From positions 434,001 through 498,000 of the forward strand of contig NZ_CP010975.1 of assembly GCF_000981765.1 (NCBI RefSeq): a stretch of 64,000 bases of DNA, given 5' to 3'. Source of the stretch: Kangiella geojedonensis (GTDB lineage: Bacteria; Pseudomonadota; Gammaproteobacteria; Enterobacterales; Kangiellaceae). The position numbers and the translations under genes were made by a program. Shown in pieces: positions 1-9,398 of this stretch; the stretch's first letter is position 1, and every line of letters begins with the position of its first letter. The notes beneath the pieces were generated by a model, which saw nothing but the letters and a program-made list of their open reading frames with translations, made no database searches and was not told the origin of the DNA.

Positions 1-937
1 CAAACATCTTGTGGCTATGTAGATGAAAGCGAGAAACCTGAATCGCTAAGTTCTCGTAGTCTTTGGGCGCCTTGATGCGACGGCATAACTGTTTAATCAG
101 TGGCACTCCAGCTTCCTCGTGTCCACGGTGTTGTGGCCACTGCTCTTTGGGTGTGACGCCTTTACCCAGATCGTGAACCACTGCTGCAAAGCGCACACAA
201 ATATCATCAGTCTTACGTGCTGCTTGTTCCAGCACCATCATGGTGTGGACGCCTGTGTCGATTTCCGGATGCCACTTTTCAGGATTAGGAATTCCCCACA
301 GCTGATTAATTTCCGGAAACAGTATGTTTAGCGCTCCACACTCTCTTAATACTTCAAAGAACACTTGAGGAGAGCGAGTGGATAAGGCTTTATGAGTTTC
401 AACCCAGACGCGCTCGGCGGTTAAATACTCAAGTTCGCCTTGATTGGTTAACTCGGTCATTAGCGCTAAGGTTTCAGGCGCTATAGTAAAACCTAAATGA
501 TGGAAGCGGGCCGCGAAGCGAGCCACGCGCAAAACCCGTAGCGGGTCTTCGGCAAAAGCTGGTGAAATATGCCTTAGAACTTTGTGCTGTAGATCTGTCT
601 GGCCATGGTAAGGGTCCACTAGGGTGCCATCTTCATGCTGTGCTATGGCATTGATGGTCAGATCGCGGCGTTGTAAATCCTGTTCAAGCGTAATATCTGA
701 TGAAAAATTGACTTCAAACCCCTTATAACCTCGACCAGACTTACGCTCCGTTCTAGCCAGTGCATATTCCTCACCAGTTTCTGGATGTAGGAAGACAGGG
801 AAGTCTTTGCCGACTTCTTTGAAGCCTTGCTGTTTCATCGCATCAGGAGTTGCTCCTACAACAACATAGTCATGATCGACGACTTCTAAGCCGAGCAAAT
901 GGTCACGAACAGCACCGCCAACAAGGTAAACTTCCAT
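1..937 (-). CDS. cca: CCA-adding enzyme (tRNA nucleotidyltransferase), 3' part cut off by window start
   Basis: Adds or repairs the 3'-CCA end of tRNAs using CTP and ATP in the cytoplasm. About 312 codons are visible. The start shows the nucleotidyltransferase signature [12 protein letters not shown], later the [10 protein letters not shown] motif and an R-V-A-R-F-A-A-R segment, then an HD-type phosphohydrolase region around residues 225-260 ([11 protein letters not shown]). Multifunctional Cca proteins of gammaproteobacteria have about 410 residues, so roughly the last quarter lies outside the window. The ATG is three bases after the stop of the upstream DUF4124 gene, so the two are probably cotranscribed. 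The identification rests on several family motifs and is firm. Confidence 0.95.
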   Translation of the reverse strand, partial: MEVYLVGGAVRDHLLGLEVVDHDYVVVGATPDAMKQQGFKEVGKDFPVFLHPETGEEYALARTERKSGRGYKGFEVNFSSDITLEQDLQRRDLTINAIAQHEDGTLVDPYHGQTDLQHKVLRHISPAFAEDPLRVLRVARFAARFHHLGFTIAPETLALMTELTNQGELEYLTAERVWVETHKALSTRSPQVFFEVLRECGALNILFPEINQLWGIPNPEKWHPEIDTGVHTMMVLEQAARKTDDICVRFAAVVHDLGKGVTPKEQWPQHRGHEEAGVPLIKQLCRRIKAPKDYENLAIQVSRFHLHSHKMF

Positions 938-940
938 AAA

Positions 941-1405
941 TTAGCTACAAACCTGAGTGTTAGGGTTCTTAGCCATACAGTGTAACAGGGTGTTGAGCTT
1001 TGGATCAGCTTTGTGGCAGTTTTTTAGAGTGACTTGCTTTTTAAGGCTCTCTAGCTCGGTAAGCTTTGCGGCAAATTGCATATCATCAATACTTCCTTGC
1101 GCTAGTTCTTTTTCTATAGCGTTTTTATGGTTTGCAAAACTCTTGTTAAAGTTATCTATCGCTAACTGGCACTGACTGTTACTAAGAGCCTTAGTTTTAA
1201 CCGGGCGAGGCATTTGAATGATATTCATATTATCCAAATTTTGTGGTTTTGCCTTAATTCGCTTATCTTTAGGTGGCTTATCGGAGTAATGAGTATTACC
1301 ATCCTTATCGACCCATTTATAGATTTTTGCAGGGCTTTGCAGTGCAACAAGGCTTAAAGCCAGAAGCAATAATGTGCGGCTTCCTGCGAGACATCTTGTG
1401 ATCAT
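941..1405 (-). CDS. DUF4124 domain secreted protein
   Basis: Predicted envelope protein of 154 residues with no known biochemical role. Residues 1-23 form a signal peptide (a basic start, then LLLLALSLVAL). Directly after it comes the DUF4124 hallmark YKWVDKDGNTHYSDKPP. The C-terminal half is Lys/Gln rich with three or four cysteines (QCQLAI, KNCHK, LLHCMA, QVCS) that could form disulfides in the periplasm. I chose the ATG at 1405 because it places the hydrophobic segment at the N-terminus. The frame is open upstream to 1501, but that stretch would add a second hydrophobic run and come within 7 bases of the divergent exeA start. No strong ribosome-binding site is seen. It lies upstream of cca in the same transcript direction. 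Confidence 0.75.
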   Translation of the reverse strand: MITRCLAGSRTLLLLALSLVALQSPAKIYKWVDKDGNTHYSDKPPKDKRIKAKPQNLDNMNIIQMPRPVKTKALSNSQCQLAIDNFNKSFANHKNAIEKELAQGSIDDMQFAAKLTELESLKKQVTLKNCHKADPKLNTLLHCMAKNPNTQVCS

Positions 1406-1507
1406 AGCAATTGTACCGATCGTGGCTTTGTCATATATTACCCATAATAAGCAAAGCCAGAGACTTAAACAATAATTGCTCATCCACAATGTGAGCGGCA
1501 TTTACCT

Positions 1508-3208
1508 ATGTATAACGATTTTTTTGGATTCAAAAGTTCACCATTTACCATTGCACCTGATCCTCGCTTTCTATTCATGAGTGAGCGTCACCGTGATGCT
1601 TTGGCCCATTTGCTTTACGGCATAGGCTCTGGTGGTGGCTTCGTTATGCTGACTGGAGAGGTTGGAACTGGCAAAACTACGGTCTGTCGCTGTTTGTTGG
1701 AGCAGCTGTCCAGTGACGTTAGACTGGCATACATTCTAAATCCGAAGCTGAACGCTGTTGAGTTGATGGCGACCATGTGTGATGAGCTGGGTATTGGCTA
1801 TCAAGCTGGTGAAAAAAGCTTAAAAGCATTTACTGATTTATTGCGGGATTACTTACTCGATAATCATGAAAAAGGTCTCAATACTGTATTGATGATCGAC
1901 GAGGCTCAAAATTTGAGCGTTGAAGTGATGGAGCAAATTCGTTTACTGACCAACTTAGAAACCAATGATAAGAAATTGCTGCAGATTATTCTTATTGGAC
2001 AGCCAGAGTTACAAGAGTTGCTAGCTAAGAAAGAGCTGCGTCAATTAGCACAAAGAATCACCGCACGTTATCACCTCAAACCACTCAATCTGAATGAAAC
2101 CGCTTCTTATATTGATCACAGGTTACGGATCGCTGGACTGCAACGACCGCTTTTTAAGTCTGCTGCGGTGAAAAAAATACACCAAGCTAGTGGTGGCATA
2201 CCAAGACTGATCAATGTAATTTCTGACCGTTCTCTACTCGGTGCTTTTGTCGAAAAGAAAAATGCTGTGACAGAGCCTATCGTTAGAAGAGCTATTCCAG
2301 AAGTATTAGGTCATAACCACTCAGCAGTTCGTCAGAACACTAAAGGTTCGAGGTTGATTTGGTTTGGCGCCATTACAGTATTGCTAGTAGCAGTTACAAC
2401 CTATCTTGTTATGACACAGTATCCCCAGCAACTTAAAGAGCAGGAGGTTGTTGAAACTACAGAAGAGCCTACAGGAAATAGTGAACAAACTGCTAACAGG
2501 CCTGCTGAGCAAAGGTTGATAACAACTAATAATCCTGAGAAAAGTAATGATCAAGTTGCCCAAGAGTTATGGGGTGATCAAGGTTGGGATCGAAGTGGTT
2601 TAACATCTTCGCGGAATTTGTTTGCTTTATGGGGAGTTAGTTATTACCCCTATCAGTCATCCAGCCCTTGTGACTTTGCTCAAGATTATAACCTTAGCTG
2701 TGATACTGGTGTGGCTGATTGGGACTATATCCAGCAGTTAAACAGACCATTAAACTTGAAGTTCTCAACTAAAGAGTCAGGCGTTTTCTGGGGGACTTTG
2801 AAATCGATGGAAGATGATAGTCTAGTGCTTCAGTTTGGGGACAATGAAGTCCGCATGTCTCGAAAAAAACTGAACCCTTTGTGGCAGGGTGAATACCAGC
2901 TTTTTTGGAAAATGCCGGATGGTTTTGTGGAACACACTAAGCTTGGAGATAGTGGTTCAGTGGTCCGTTGGTTAACCGATGCAATTTATGATATTGATCA
3001 AGTTGACATCACTCCAGCTGATCGTTTTACTAAAAAAGTTGAAGACTGGTTGATGTTATTTCAAATGGAAAATGGGTTGGTGGCTGATGGCATACTAGGA
3101 AAGCATTCGGTTATATTGATTAATAATAACGTTGTGACTAATATTCCAAAACTTCTGCAACAGCGATCAACAAACTCCTCTTCGTCGAAATACCAGGGAG
3201 ATTATTAA
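1508..3208 (+). CDS. exeA: ExeA/GspA-family AAA ATPase, secretin assembly factor
   Basis: ExeA (GspA) is an inner-membrane ATPase that binds peptidoglycan. With GspB it helps the type II secretion secretin assemble in the outer membrane. The 566-residue protein begins with the family-typical MYNDFFGFKSSPFTIAPDPR. It has Walker A GEVGTGKT at 50-57, Walker B LMIDE ending at residue 132, one membrane segment at about 282-302, and a periplasmic C-terminal part. Near 510-545 lies a peptidoglycan-binding-like segment (LFQMENGLVADGILG). The stop codon shares its last base with the gspB ATG, so the pair is translationally coupled. No other gsp genes are in the window. Related ExeA proteins also occur near MSHA and type IV pilus genes, so the partner secretin is not settled by sequence alone. 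Confidence 0.9.
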   Translation: MYNDFFGFKSSPFTIAPDPRFLFMSERHRDALAHLLYGIGSGGGFVMLTGEVGTGKTTVCRCLLEQLSSDVRLAYILNPKLNAVELMATMCDELGIGYQAGEKSLKAFTDLLRDYLLDNHEKGLNTVLMIDEAQNLSVEVMEQIRLLTNLETNDKKLLQIILIGQPELQELLAKKELRQLAQRITARYHLKPLNLNETASYIDHRLRIAGLQRPLFKSAAVKKIHQASGGIPRLINVISDRSLLGAFVEKKNAVTEPIVRRAIPEVLGHNHSAVRQNTKGSRLIWFGAITVLLVAVTTYLVMTQYPQQLKEQEVVETTEEPTGNSEQTANRPAEQRLITTNNPEKSNDQVAQELWGDQGWDRSGLTSSRNLFALWGVSYYPYQSSSPCDFAQDYNLSCDTGVADWDYIQQLNRPLNLKFSTKESGVFWGTLKSMEDDSLVLQFGDNEVRMSRKKLNPLWQGEYQLFWKMPDGFVEHTKLGDSGSVVRWLTDAIYDIDQVDITPADRFTKKVEDWLMLFQMENGLVADGILGKHSVILINNNVVTNIPKLLQQRSTNSSSSKYQGDY

Positions 3209-3879
3209 TGTCATACATTCTTGATGCCCTAAAGAAAAACAAAGCAAGCGACGAGCAGAGTGAGATACCTGATTTATCAAGCGAACATGCGTATCATGAG
3301 TTTGAAGAAGAGAAGAGTCTTACCCGGTGGATTTGGCCAATAGTCGTGATGCTATTGGTTTTGATTATTGGCATACTAGGCTTTATGTTGTTGAATCCAT
3401 CTGCAAAGGAAATTTCAGAGCGCTGGACACAAAAAACGTCTAATCACACTCCGATAGAAGAAGCACGTCCACTTTCTTCTGACTCTAATTTAGGTGGAAA
3501 GAGGCAGGTGGAGAGAAATCAAAACGATACACAAATTGTCAATAAGCCGCTTGAGGTCTCAGAACCCATTGTACAGAAAGTTCAGCGTCGTACTGCAAAC
3601 AAAAGTACTGGCACTAGCCAGCGTTCAAAGACGGTATCAAAGCAGAGCGAACAGACATCAGTGACGAAAGCTGACTTACCATCTCTAGTTTACACCACGC
3701 ATATCTATGCCACTCAACCGAAAGACCGGTTCGTGATGCTTAATGGCCGAGCTTACGGTGAAGGTGATACGATTTCTCAAGGTTTGGTGGTAAAGGAAAT
3801 TCTTGAGAATGATTTAGTGGTCATCTATAGAGGTCGGGAGTTTATATTACCCAACCTTGAAGATGTGAATGTTAACTAA
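3208..3879 (+). CDS. gspB: GspB/ExeB-type general secretion pathway protein B
   Basis: Inner-membrane partner of ExeA/GspA in secretin assembly. The 223-residue protein has a conserved short cytoplasmic start (MSYILDALKK), an acidic linker and one transmembrane helix at about 40-62. A low-complexity Ser/Thr/Lys/Gln periplasmic linker follows. The C-terminal GspB domain is at about 157-217, including LNGRAYGEGD and the FILP ending typical of the family. The ATG overlaps the exeA stop by one base. The gene runs convergently into rsmF, with only 12 bases between the stops. Domain order and context agree, so the call is confident. Confidence 0.88.
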   Translation: MSYILDALKKNKASDEQSEIPDLSSEHAYHEFEEEKSLTRWIWPIVVMLLVLIIGILGFMLLNPSAKEISERWTQKTSNHTPIEEARPLSSDSNLGGKRQVERNQNDTQIVNKPLEVSEPIVQKVQRRTANKSTGTSQRSKTVSKQSEQTSVTKADLPSLVYTTHIYATQPKDRFVMLNGRAYGEGDTISQGLVVKEILENDLVVIYRGREFILPNLEDVNVN

Positions 3880-3891
3880 ACTGCGTCTGTT

Positions 3892-5340
3892 TTAAAACGC
3901 CTTATCCCTAACGAGATCTCTCGGTAAATTATTTTTTAACTTATTGCCAAGGTGTTTAGCTAACCCTAAAGGGGCACCTTGATAAGTAACAATCACTTCT
4001 TTGTGCTGTGGTGGTTTATGAGAGTGCTCTAGAAAGATATCTTTTCCCTGATAGTAGTCGCGAGCCTGCTCTGAGCTAAGCGGAACTATCTGTTGCGTAA
4101 AATCTTGACCGAAGCTTACCACCGCTTGGTGCTGTAATTTGGGACCATGTTTATTCAGCTCAAAGAGCTTGATACCAAAGCGGTTCAGCTTAAACTGCTG
4201 ATCGAGCGCTTCCATGTCTTCATTGATATACCACACCTCTTCATTTCTTCCGCGATTGGATTTGTTCTTTAACTTATCTCTAAGGGGCGATATATCCCAG
4301 CCAAAATTACCGCAGTATGATTTCAATTGCTCAAAAGTTTTTTGCGGCAGGGCCGTAAATTTTTTATGTTGGCTATCACTCAGTGTTGTTTTAGTAACTT
4401 CCACCTTTGTGGATTTTTCAAAGCATGCGACGAAGAACCCTTCGCAGTCATAGGTGTTTGGATATACGTGAAGGTATCCTTCTTGAGTGACGGCTTTGTC
4501 TGCGCCCTCAAATAAACCGGCAAGTGTCTTAACTGAAATATCTTCGCCATAGGTTTGGAGTAAATAGTCACAAACGTCTTGGTTTTCTTCTTTGGAGAGG
4601 GTACAAGTGGAATACACTAGTCGACCGCCAGGCTTGAGCGCTCGGTAAGCGCTGCAAATTAATTCTTTTTGTAGCTCAGAGATTGATTGAACAGATGCAA
4701 TATCCCAGTTGGCAAGCGCTTGTTCATCTTTGCGAACCGTACCTTCACCGCCACAGGGTGCGTCAAGCAATATGGCTTCGAAGAACTGTGGCGTTTTGTC
4801 TCCAAACAGGCGCCCATCAGCGTGGCTTAAAGCGGTATTTTTAACGCCACATCGTTGAAGATTGTGGTGTAAGCCTTTTAGCCGAGAAGAGGATAATTCG
4901 TTGGCGACTATGAGTCCTTGGTTGTTGAGTTGGGCTGCAAGCTGCGTGGTTTTCGAGCCCGGTGCTGCTGCCATATCAAGGAACGTGGAGCTTTCGGAAT
5001 AGCTAAAGTCATGTAACAACGCTTTAACAGGAAGCATTGAGCTGGCTTCTTGAATATAGCATTGCCCTTGCAAGTGAGGCAGCCAGTTACCGAGATTGTC
5101 TGGTGGAGCCTTTTCCGTCTCATCAATCCAGAAGCCTTCGTCGCACCATGGAATGGGGGTGAGTGTATAACCCAGACTTTCGAGTTCTGCTTGGAGTATT
5201 TCTGGGGTAGAGCTGAGTAAGTTAGCTCTCAGACTTTTGCGCAAAGGACGTTGGCAGGCTTCTAGAAGCTCTTCAAGTTGAATATTCGCTGGAAGCTGCT
5301 TTTGTATGTGTTGAATAAAGTCTGGTGAAATTTGAGCCAT
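3892..5340 (-). CDS. rsmF: 16S rRNA (cytosine-1407-C5) methyltransferase RsmF
   Basis: Uses S-adenosylmethionine to methylate C5 of C1407 in 16S rRNA. The 482-residue length matches RsmF/YebU (about 480). Visible are the SAM-binding loop MAAAPGSK at about 123-130, the motif IV DAPCGGEG with Cys196, and the motif VI YSTCTLSKEEN with catalytic Cys246. The C-terminal portion beyond residue 320 matches the extra RNA-binding domains that separate RsmF from the shorter RsmB. It follows putA on the same strand, but a strong terminator lies between them, so it probably has its own promoter. Confidence 0.9.
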   Translation of the reverse strand: MAQISPDFIQHIQKQLPANIQLEELLEACQRPLRKSLRANLLSSTPEILQAELESLGYTLTPIPWCDEGFWIDETEKAPPDNLGNWLPHLQGQCYIQEASSMLPVKALLHDFSYSESSTFLDMAAAPGSKTTQLAAQLNNQGLIVANELSSSRLKGLHHNLQRCGVKNTALSHADGRLFGDKTPQFFEAILLDAPCGGEGTVRKDEQALANWDIASVQSISELQKELICSAYRALKPGGRLVYSTCTLSKEENQDVCDYLLQTYGEDISVKTLAGLFEGADKAVTQEGYLHVYPNTYDCEGFFVACFEKSTKVEVTKTTLSDSQHKKFTALPQKTFEQLKSYCGNFGWDISPLRDKLKNKSNRGRNEEVWYINEDMEALDQQFKLNRFGIKLFELNKHGPKLQHQAVVSFGQDFTQQIVPLSSEQARDYYQGKDIFLEHSHKPPQHKEVIVTYQGAPLGLAKHLGNKLKNNLPRDLVRDKAF

Positions 5341-5366
5341 GTTATTTTCTCGCGCTACTGATACAG

Positions 5367-5393
5367 AAAAGGCACAGACGAGCTGTGCCTTTT
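5367..5393 (-). terminator. Intrinsic terminator after putA
   Basis: An 11-bp perfect stem (AAAAGGCACAG with CTGTGCCTTTT) closes a 5-base loop. It sits between the putA stop and the rsmF start, with U-rich sequence in the minus-strand transcript. It should end putA transcription; its symmetric A/T flanks could also work in the other direction. Confidence 0.9.
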
Positions 5394-5415
5394 ACTGATT
5401 TTACCACAAGGGCAA

Positions 5416-8400
5416 CTATGAGTCTTTTTGTAAGAACTCAGGAGTAACGTCTTCATCTCCAAGCGATAACAAGGTCGCGTTACCACCGATTGCCGCTGTG
5501 TTATTAGTGCGAGTGTGTTCGGTTGCAAAGCGATACAAGTAGAATGGACCACCTGCTTTAGGGCCAGTACCTGATAAGCCTTGACCACCAAATGGTTGAA
5601 CACCAACGGTTGCACCAATCATGTTACGATTGATGTATACGTTACCAACACGTGCTCGCTTATCAATATACATGGCTGTCGCTTCGTTACGAGAGTGTAC
5701 GCCCAAGGTTAGACCGAAACCATAGTCGTTAATTTGGTCGATGACGCTATCCAAATCTTTTGCTTTGTAGCGGACGATATGGACGATAGGTCCAAACCAC
5801 TCTTGATCCAAGTCATTAATATGGTCAATTTCAAAGGCTACTGGTGACAAGAAACTACCGTGACCTTCAAGACCTTCTGGCATTGGCGTTTCAGCAATAA
5901 ACTTGCCTGCAGCTTTAAGCTCATCAATGTGGCTCTGCAACTCTTCGCGAGCAGCCATGTCGATCACTGGGCCCACGTCTGTCGATAAATCCGTAGGGTT
6001 ACCTAGGCGCAGTTCTTGCATCGCACCAGAAAGTACTTCGATGATTTTGTCAGCGATGTCTTCTTGTAAATATAAGACTCGAAGCGCAGAACAGCGTTGT
6101 CCCGCACTAGTGAAGGCTGAGTGGATAACATCTTCAACCACTTGCTCAGGTAGTGCTGAGCTGTCCACGATCATAGCGTTCTGGCCGCCAGTTTCAGCAA
6201 TCAGTGGGGATAGCATGCCGTCACGCGTTGCCAAAGTACGGTTGATGGTGTGTGCGGTGGTTGTTGAACCAGTGAAAGCAACACCTGCGATTCGGTTGTC
6301 TGACAAAATGACGTTACCTAGAACTGAGCCACGAATTGGAACAAACTGAAGAACGCTGGTTGGGATACCTGCTTCGTGCATGATTTGCACCGCGCGGTAC
6401 GCCACCAACGTCGTTTGATCGGCTGGCTTAGCGATAACCGTGTTACCGGCAACTAAAGCTGCTGCAACCTGACCAATGAAGATAGCCAGTGGGAAGTTCC
6501 ACGGACTGATACAAGCGAATACACCACGACCTTGTAAGTAAAGGTCATTGCTCTCACCCGTCGGGCCAGGTAGATGAATTTCGTGGCCAAACTGGTTACG
6601 CGCGTTGTAAGCATAATAACGACAGAAGTCGATGGCTTCACGAACTTCATCGATACCGTCTTGAATGCTTTTACCACCATCACGACTACACAAGGCAATT
6701 AATTCGTGCTTATGAGCTTCTAAAGCGTCAGCGACCTTATCCAGCAAAGCTGAGCGCTGTTGGACCGGTGTAACGTCCCAAGCAATAAAGTTTTCGTGAG
6801 CGACGCTCAGAGCCTTAAGAGCCTGTTCTTCAGTAGCCTTATGAACCGTACCGACTGTGTGGCTGTGGTCGTAAGGACAAATTACTTGCTCTTCGTTGCT
6901 GGTAAACTCTTGACCGTCAATGATTGGCTTTGCATGCCATTGGTTATCTAAGAAATGTTTGACCTGGTTCATAAAAGGCTCTATCTCACTATGAATATGT
7001 AAATTGGTACCGCTTGAATTTATACGCATTTCACCAAAGTCTTCGTACAAGTGTGGTGGTAGCGGGATTCGATCATTGTGCAAGGTTTCGAAACTTTTGA
7101 GCGTCTCACACGGATGTTCTACTAACTCAGAAATAGCGGTATTTTCATCAACCAACTGGTGAACAAAAGAGGTATTGGCTCCATTTTCCAGCAGGCGTCT
7201 GACGAGGTATGGCAATAAATCTTTATGGTTGCCCACTGGAGCATAAATTCGGCAACTAATATCAGGATACTGCTTTAGGACAAGATCATAAAGCGATTCG
7301 CCCATACCGTGTAGGCGCTGGAATTCGAAGTTGCGATTACCCCCAGCCATATCCAGAATACTGAATACGGTTTGTGCGTTATGTGTAGCAAACTGTGGGT
7401 AGAAGGTATTTTCTGCTTTTAAAAGGTACTTAGCGCAGGCTAGGTACGAAACGTCAGTTGCACTCTTACGAGTAAACACTGGGTAGCTTGAGTAACCGCC
7501 TTGTTGAGACCACTTCACTTCCTGATCCCAGTAGGCACCTTTCACTAAGCGTATGGGAATACGACGACCATGCTTTTTAGATAGGGCATTCAACCAACCT
7601 AAAACCGGCAGGGCACGTTTCGAATAAGCTTGTACGACCATACCGAAGCCTTCCCATCCATCACAGACGGCAGAATCGTAAACGGCTTCAAATACGTCTA
7701 GAGAGATTTCTAGTCGATCGGCTTCTTCAGCATCAATAGTAACGGCGACGTCTAGCTGACGAGCTTGATCAACCAGCTTCTTTACCGTGTCAACCATTTC
7801 CGTTAAGACGCGATCGCGCTGACCTTCTTCATAACGAGGGTGCAATGCTGAAAGCTTGATCGAAATGCTTGGAGCTTTTACGCCACTTTGTGTTTTGACT
7901 GCGCCAATTTCATCAATAGCGTTGCTGTAAGCGTCGAAATAACGCTTAGCATCAGGCATGGTATAAGCGGCTTCACCAAGCATATCAAAAGAATGGGTAT
8001 ATCCTTTTTGTACACTCTTCGAGCCACGTTTTAGAGCTTCTTTAATGCTACGACCTAATACGAACTGGCGTCCCATGATCCGCATAGCCTGATTCATCGC
8101 CTGACGAATAACGGGCTCGCCAAATTTGGCAATTAAGCCACGAATCATGTTGTCAGGTTTACCATCACCGTCTTTGTCGGTATCAACGATTTTACCTGTT
8201 AGCATTAATCCCCAAGTCGACGCATTAACTAAATACGAGTCGCTTTGGCCGGTATGTTTTTCCCAGTCAGCAGAAGTCAGTTTGTCGCGAATAAGGTTAT
8301 TCGCCACGCGCGCATCGGGGATACGCAGGAGGGCTTCCGCTAAACACATCAGGATAATACCTTCTTTAGTGCTTAGGCTGTATTGCTGTAGAAAAGCTTC

Positions 8401-8622
8401 GACGCCATCTTTATTGCGCTGATCTTTTCGAATAGCTGTAACAAGATCACTGGCTTGGCGAGTGACCTTTTCGATGGTGTCCTTATCAGGTGTGGCTAGC
8501 GCCAGCAGTTCATTCAGATAATCTGATTCGTCGACTGCATAATTTTGGGTGACCAACCCCTGCCATTCATCCAGTGACAGGTGCTTATAATTATCTGAAA
8601 ATATATGACTAGCTCGTAACAT
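5416..8622 (-). CDS. putA: Bifunctional proline dehydrogenase / P5C dehydrogenase PutA
   Basis: Oxidises proline to glutamate in two steps: an FAD-dependent proline dehydrogenase passes electrons to the respiratory chain, then an NAD+-dependent aldehyde dehydrogenase acts. The 1068-residue protein shows the PRODH barrel from about 200 to 500 (IRLVKGAYWD, YAPVGNHKDLLPYL, RRLLENGANT). The aldehyde dehydrogenase half spans about 590-1050, with ETGGQNAMI and catalytic Cys844 in SAGQRCSALR. It starts directly with the alpha-helical dimerisation region. There is no N-terminal ribbon-helix-helix DNA-binding domain and no extended C-terminal domain, so this is the short form that cannot repress its own gene. 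No putP transporter is adjacent. It probably supports growth on peptide-derived proline, which suits the nearby secreted peptidases. Confidence 0.97.
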   Translation of the reverse strand: MLRASHIFSDNYKHLSLDEWQGLVTQNYAVDESDYLNELLALATPDKDTIEKVTRQASDLVTAIRKDQRNKDGVEAFLQQYSLSTKEGIILMCLAEALLRIPDARVANNLIRDKLTSADWEKHTGQSDSYLVNASTWGLMLTGKIVDTDKDGDGKPDNMIRGLIAKFGEPVIRQAMNQAMRIMGRQFVLGRSIKEALKRGSKSVQKGYTHSFDMLGEAAYTMPDAKRYFDAYSNAIDEIGAVKTQSGVKAPSISIKLSALHPRYEEGQRDRVLTEMVDTVKKLVDQARQLDVAVTIDAEEADRLEISLDVFEAVYDSAVCDGWEGFGMVVQAYSKRALPVLGWLNALSKKHGRRIPIRLVKGAYWDQEVKWSQQGGYSSYPVFTRKSATDVSYLACAKYLLKAENTFYPQFATHNAQTVFSILDMAGGNRNFEFQRLHGMGESLYDLVLKQYPDISCRIYAPVGNHKDLLPYLVRRLLENGANTSFVHQLVDENTAISELVEHPCETLKSFETLHNDRIPLPPHLYEDFGEMRINSSGTNLHIHSEIEPFMNQVKHFLDNQWHAKPIIDGQEFTSNEEQVICPYDHSHTVGTVHKATEEQALKALSVAHENFIAWDVTPVQQRSALLDKVADALEAHKHELIALCSRDGGKSIQDGIDEVREAIDFCRYYAYNARNQFGHEIHLPGPTGESNDLYLQGRGVFACISPWNFPLAIFIGQVAAALVAGNTVIAKPADQTTLVAYRAVQIMHEAGIPTSVLQFVPIRGSVLGNVILSDNRIAGVAFTGSTTTAHTINRTLATRDGMLSPLIAETGGQNAMIVDSSALPEQVVEDVIHSAFTSAGQRCSALRVLYLQEDIADKIIEVLSGAMQELRLGNPTDLSTDVGPVIDMAAREELQSHIDELKAAGKFIAETPMPEGLEGHGSFLSPVAFEIDHINDLDQEWFGPIVHIVRYKAKDLDSVIDQINDYGFGLTLGVHSRNEATAMYIDKRARVGNVYINRNMIGATVGVQPFGGQGLSGTGPKAGGPFYLYRFATEHTRTNNTAAIGGNATLLSLGDEDVTPEFLQKDS

Positions 8623-8656
8623 TCTTTTTAATACCTAAAACATAAACCTATAAACC

Positions 8657-9265
8657 TTAACGCCAACCGGAGCTTTGACGTTTCTTTCTACTAAATCTAG
8701 ATAGTACCCAGCTCAGGAACATACCAAATAACAATACCAAGGCGCCAGCATAGAATACATCTTTATGAAAACGATCTTTCTGCAAGGCATTTTGTTGACG
8801 CAATGTGTCTGCTTCGTTCTGTAACTCAGAGACTTGTTGCTGCAGGTTGTTATTGAGTTGAATAATGTTGCCTTTATCAGCGATATCTTGTGCTAACTCA
8901 TCAACCTGTTGTTTTAATTGGATATTTTCTTGTAACAACTGTTGGTATTTGGCGCGAACGGTTGGCTGATCGGTAATATAGTCGGTTTGGATCCAACCGG
9001 TATCACCGTTAGCAACACGAACTTCGCTACTGTCGTTAGCAGTATCGCTTTGCAAGATGGTTATGGGCGTTCCAGCGGCAATCTTACCAGTGACACGGTA
9101 ACGATTGGTTGGGCCGCTTCTAAGCACAACACCAATATCATCAGAGACATAAAAATTTGTTGTATTTTTAGGGCTGTTTGAGGAAGCTTCATCGGCGGCA
9201 TTAACCAGATTAACTGATACCACAGAAGTGAAGAATATTGCCCATAAAGTCAGGATACGTAACAT
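8657..9265 (-). CDS. SH3-domain, coiled-coil membrane protein (YgiM/TIGR04211-like)
   Basis: Envelope protein of 202 residues, biochemical role unknown. It has a signal peptide (about 1-23, cut near VNAA) and a bacterial SH3 domain at about 40-100 (VLRSGPTNRYRVTGKI, GDTGWIQTDYI). A Gln/Leu coiled coil covers about 105-165. One C-terminal membrane helix (about 172-190) is followed by a basic tail (SRKKRQSS). This is the order seen in E. coli YgiM and the TIGR04211 family: SH3 and coil in the periplasm, anchored at the C-terminus. SH3b domains often bind cell-wall peptides, so a peptidoglycan-associated role is plausible inference. In E. coli ygiM is next to ygiF and cca; here the YgiF homologue is about 2.4 kb away and cca about 7.7 kb away, a loose conservation of that neighbourhood. 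Confidence 0.85.
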   Translation of the reverse strand: MLRILTLWAIFFTSVVSVNLVNAADEASSNSPKNTTNFYVSDDIGVVLRSGPTNRYRVTGKIAAGTPITILQSDTANDSSEVRVANGDTGWIQTDYITDQPTVRAKYQQLLQENIQLKQQVDELAQDIADKGNIIQLNNNLQQQVSELQNEADTLRQQNALQKDRFHKDVFYAGALVLLFGMFLSWVLSRFSRKKRQSSGWR

Positions 9266-9398
9266 ATCAATCCTGGTCAGATTAAACGGTTTAAGTGGGC
9301 AAGTATATAGCAGTAAATAAGGGTGGGGAAGAGGTGATCAACTGATGTGACCACCTTTTCTTTAAAGCTTTAGAACTAATCGGTATATCTTAAGGGAT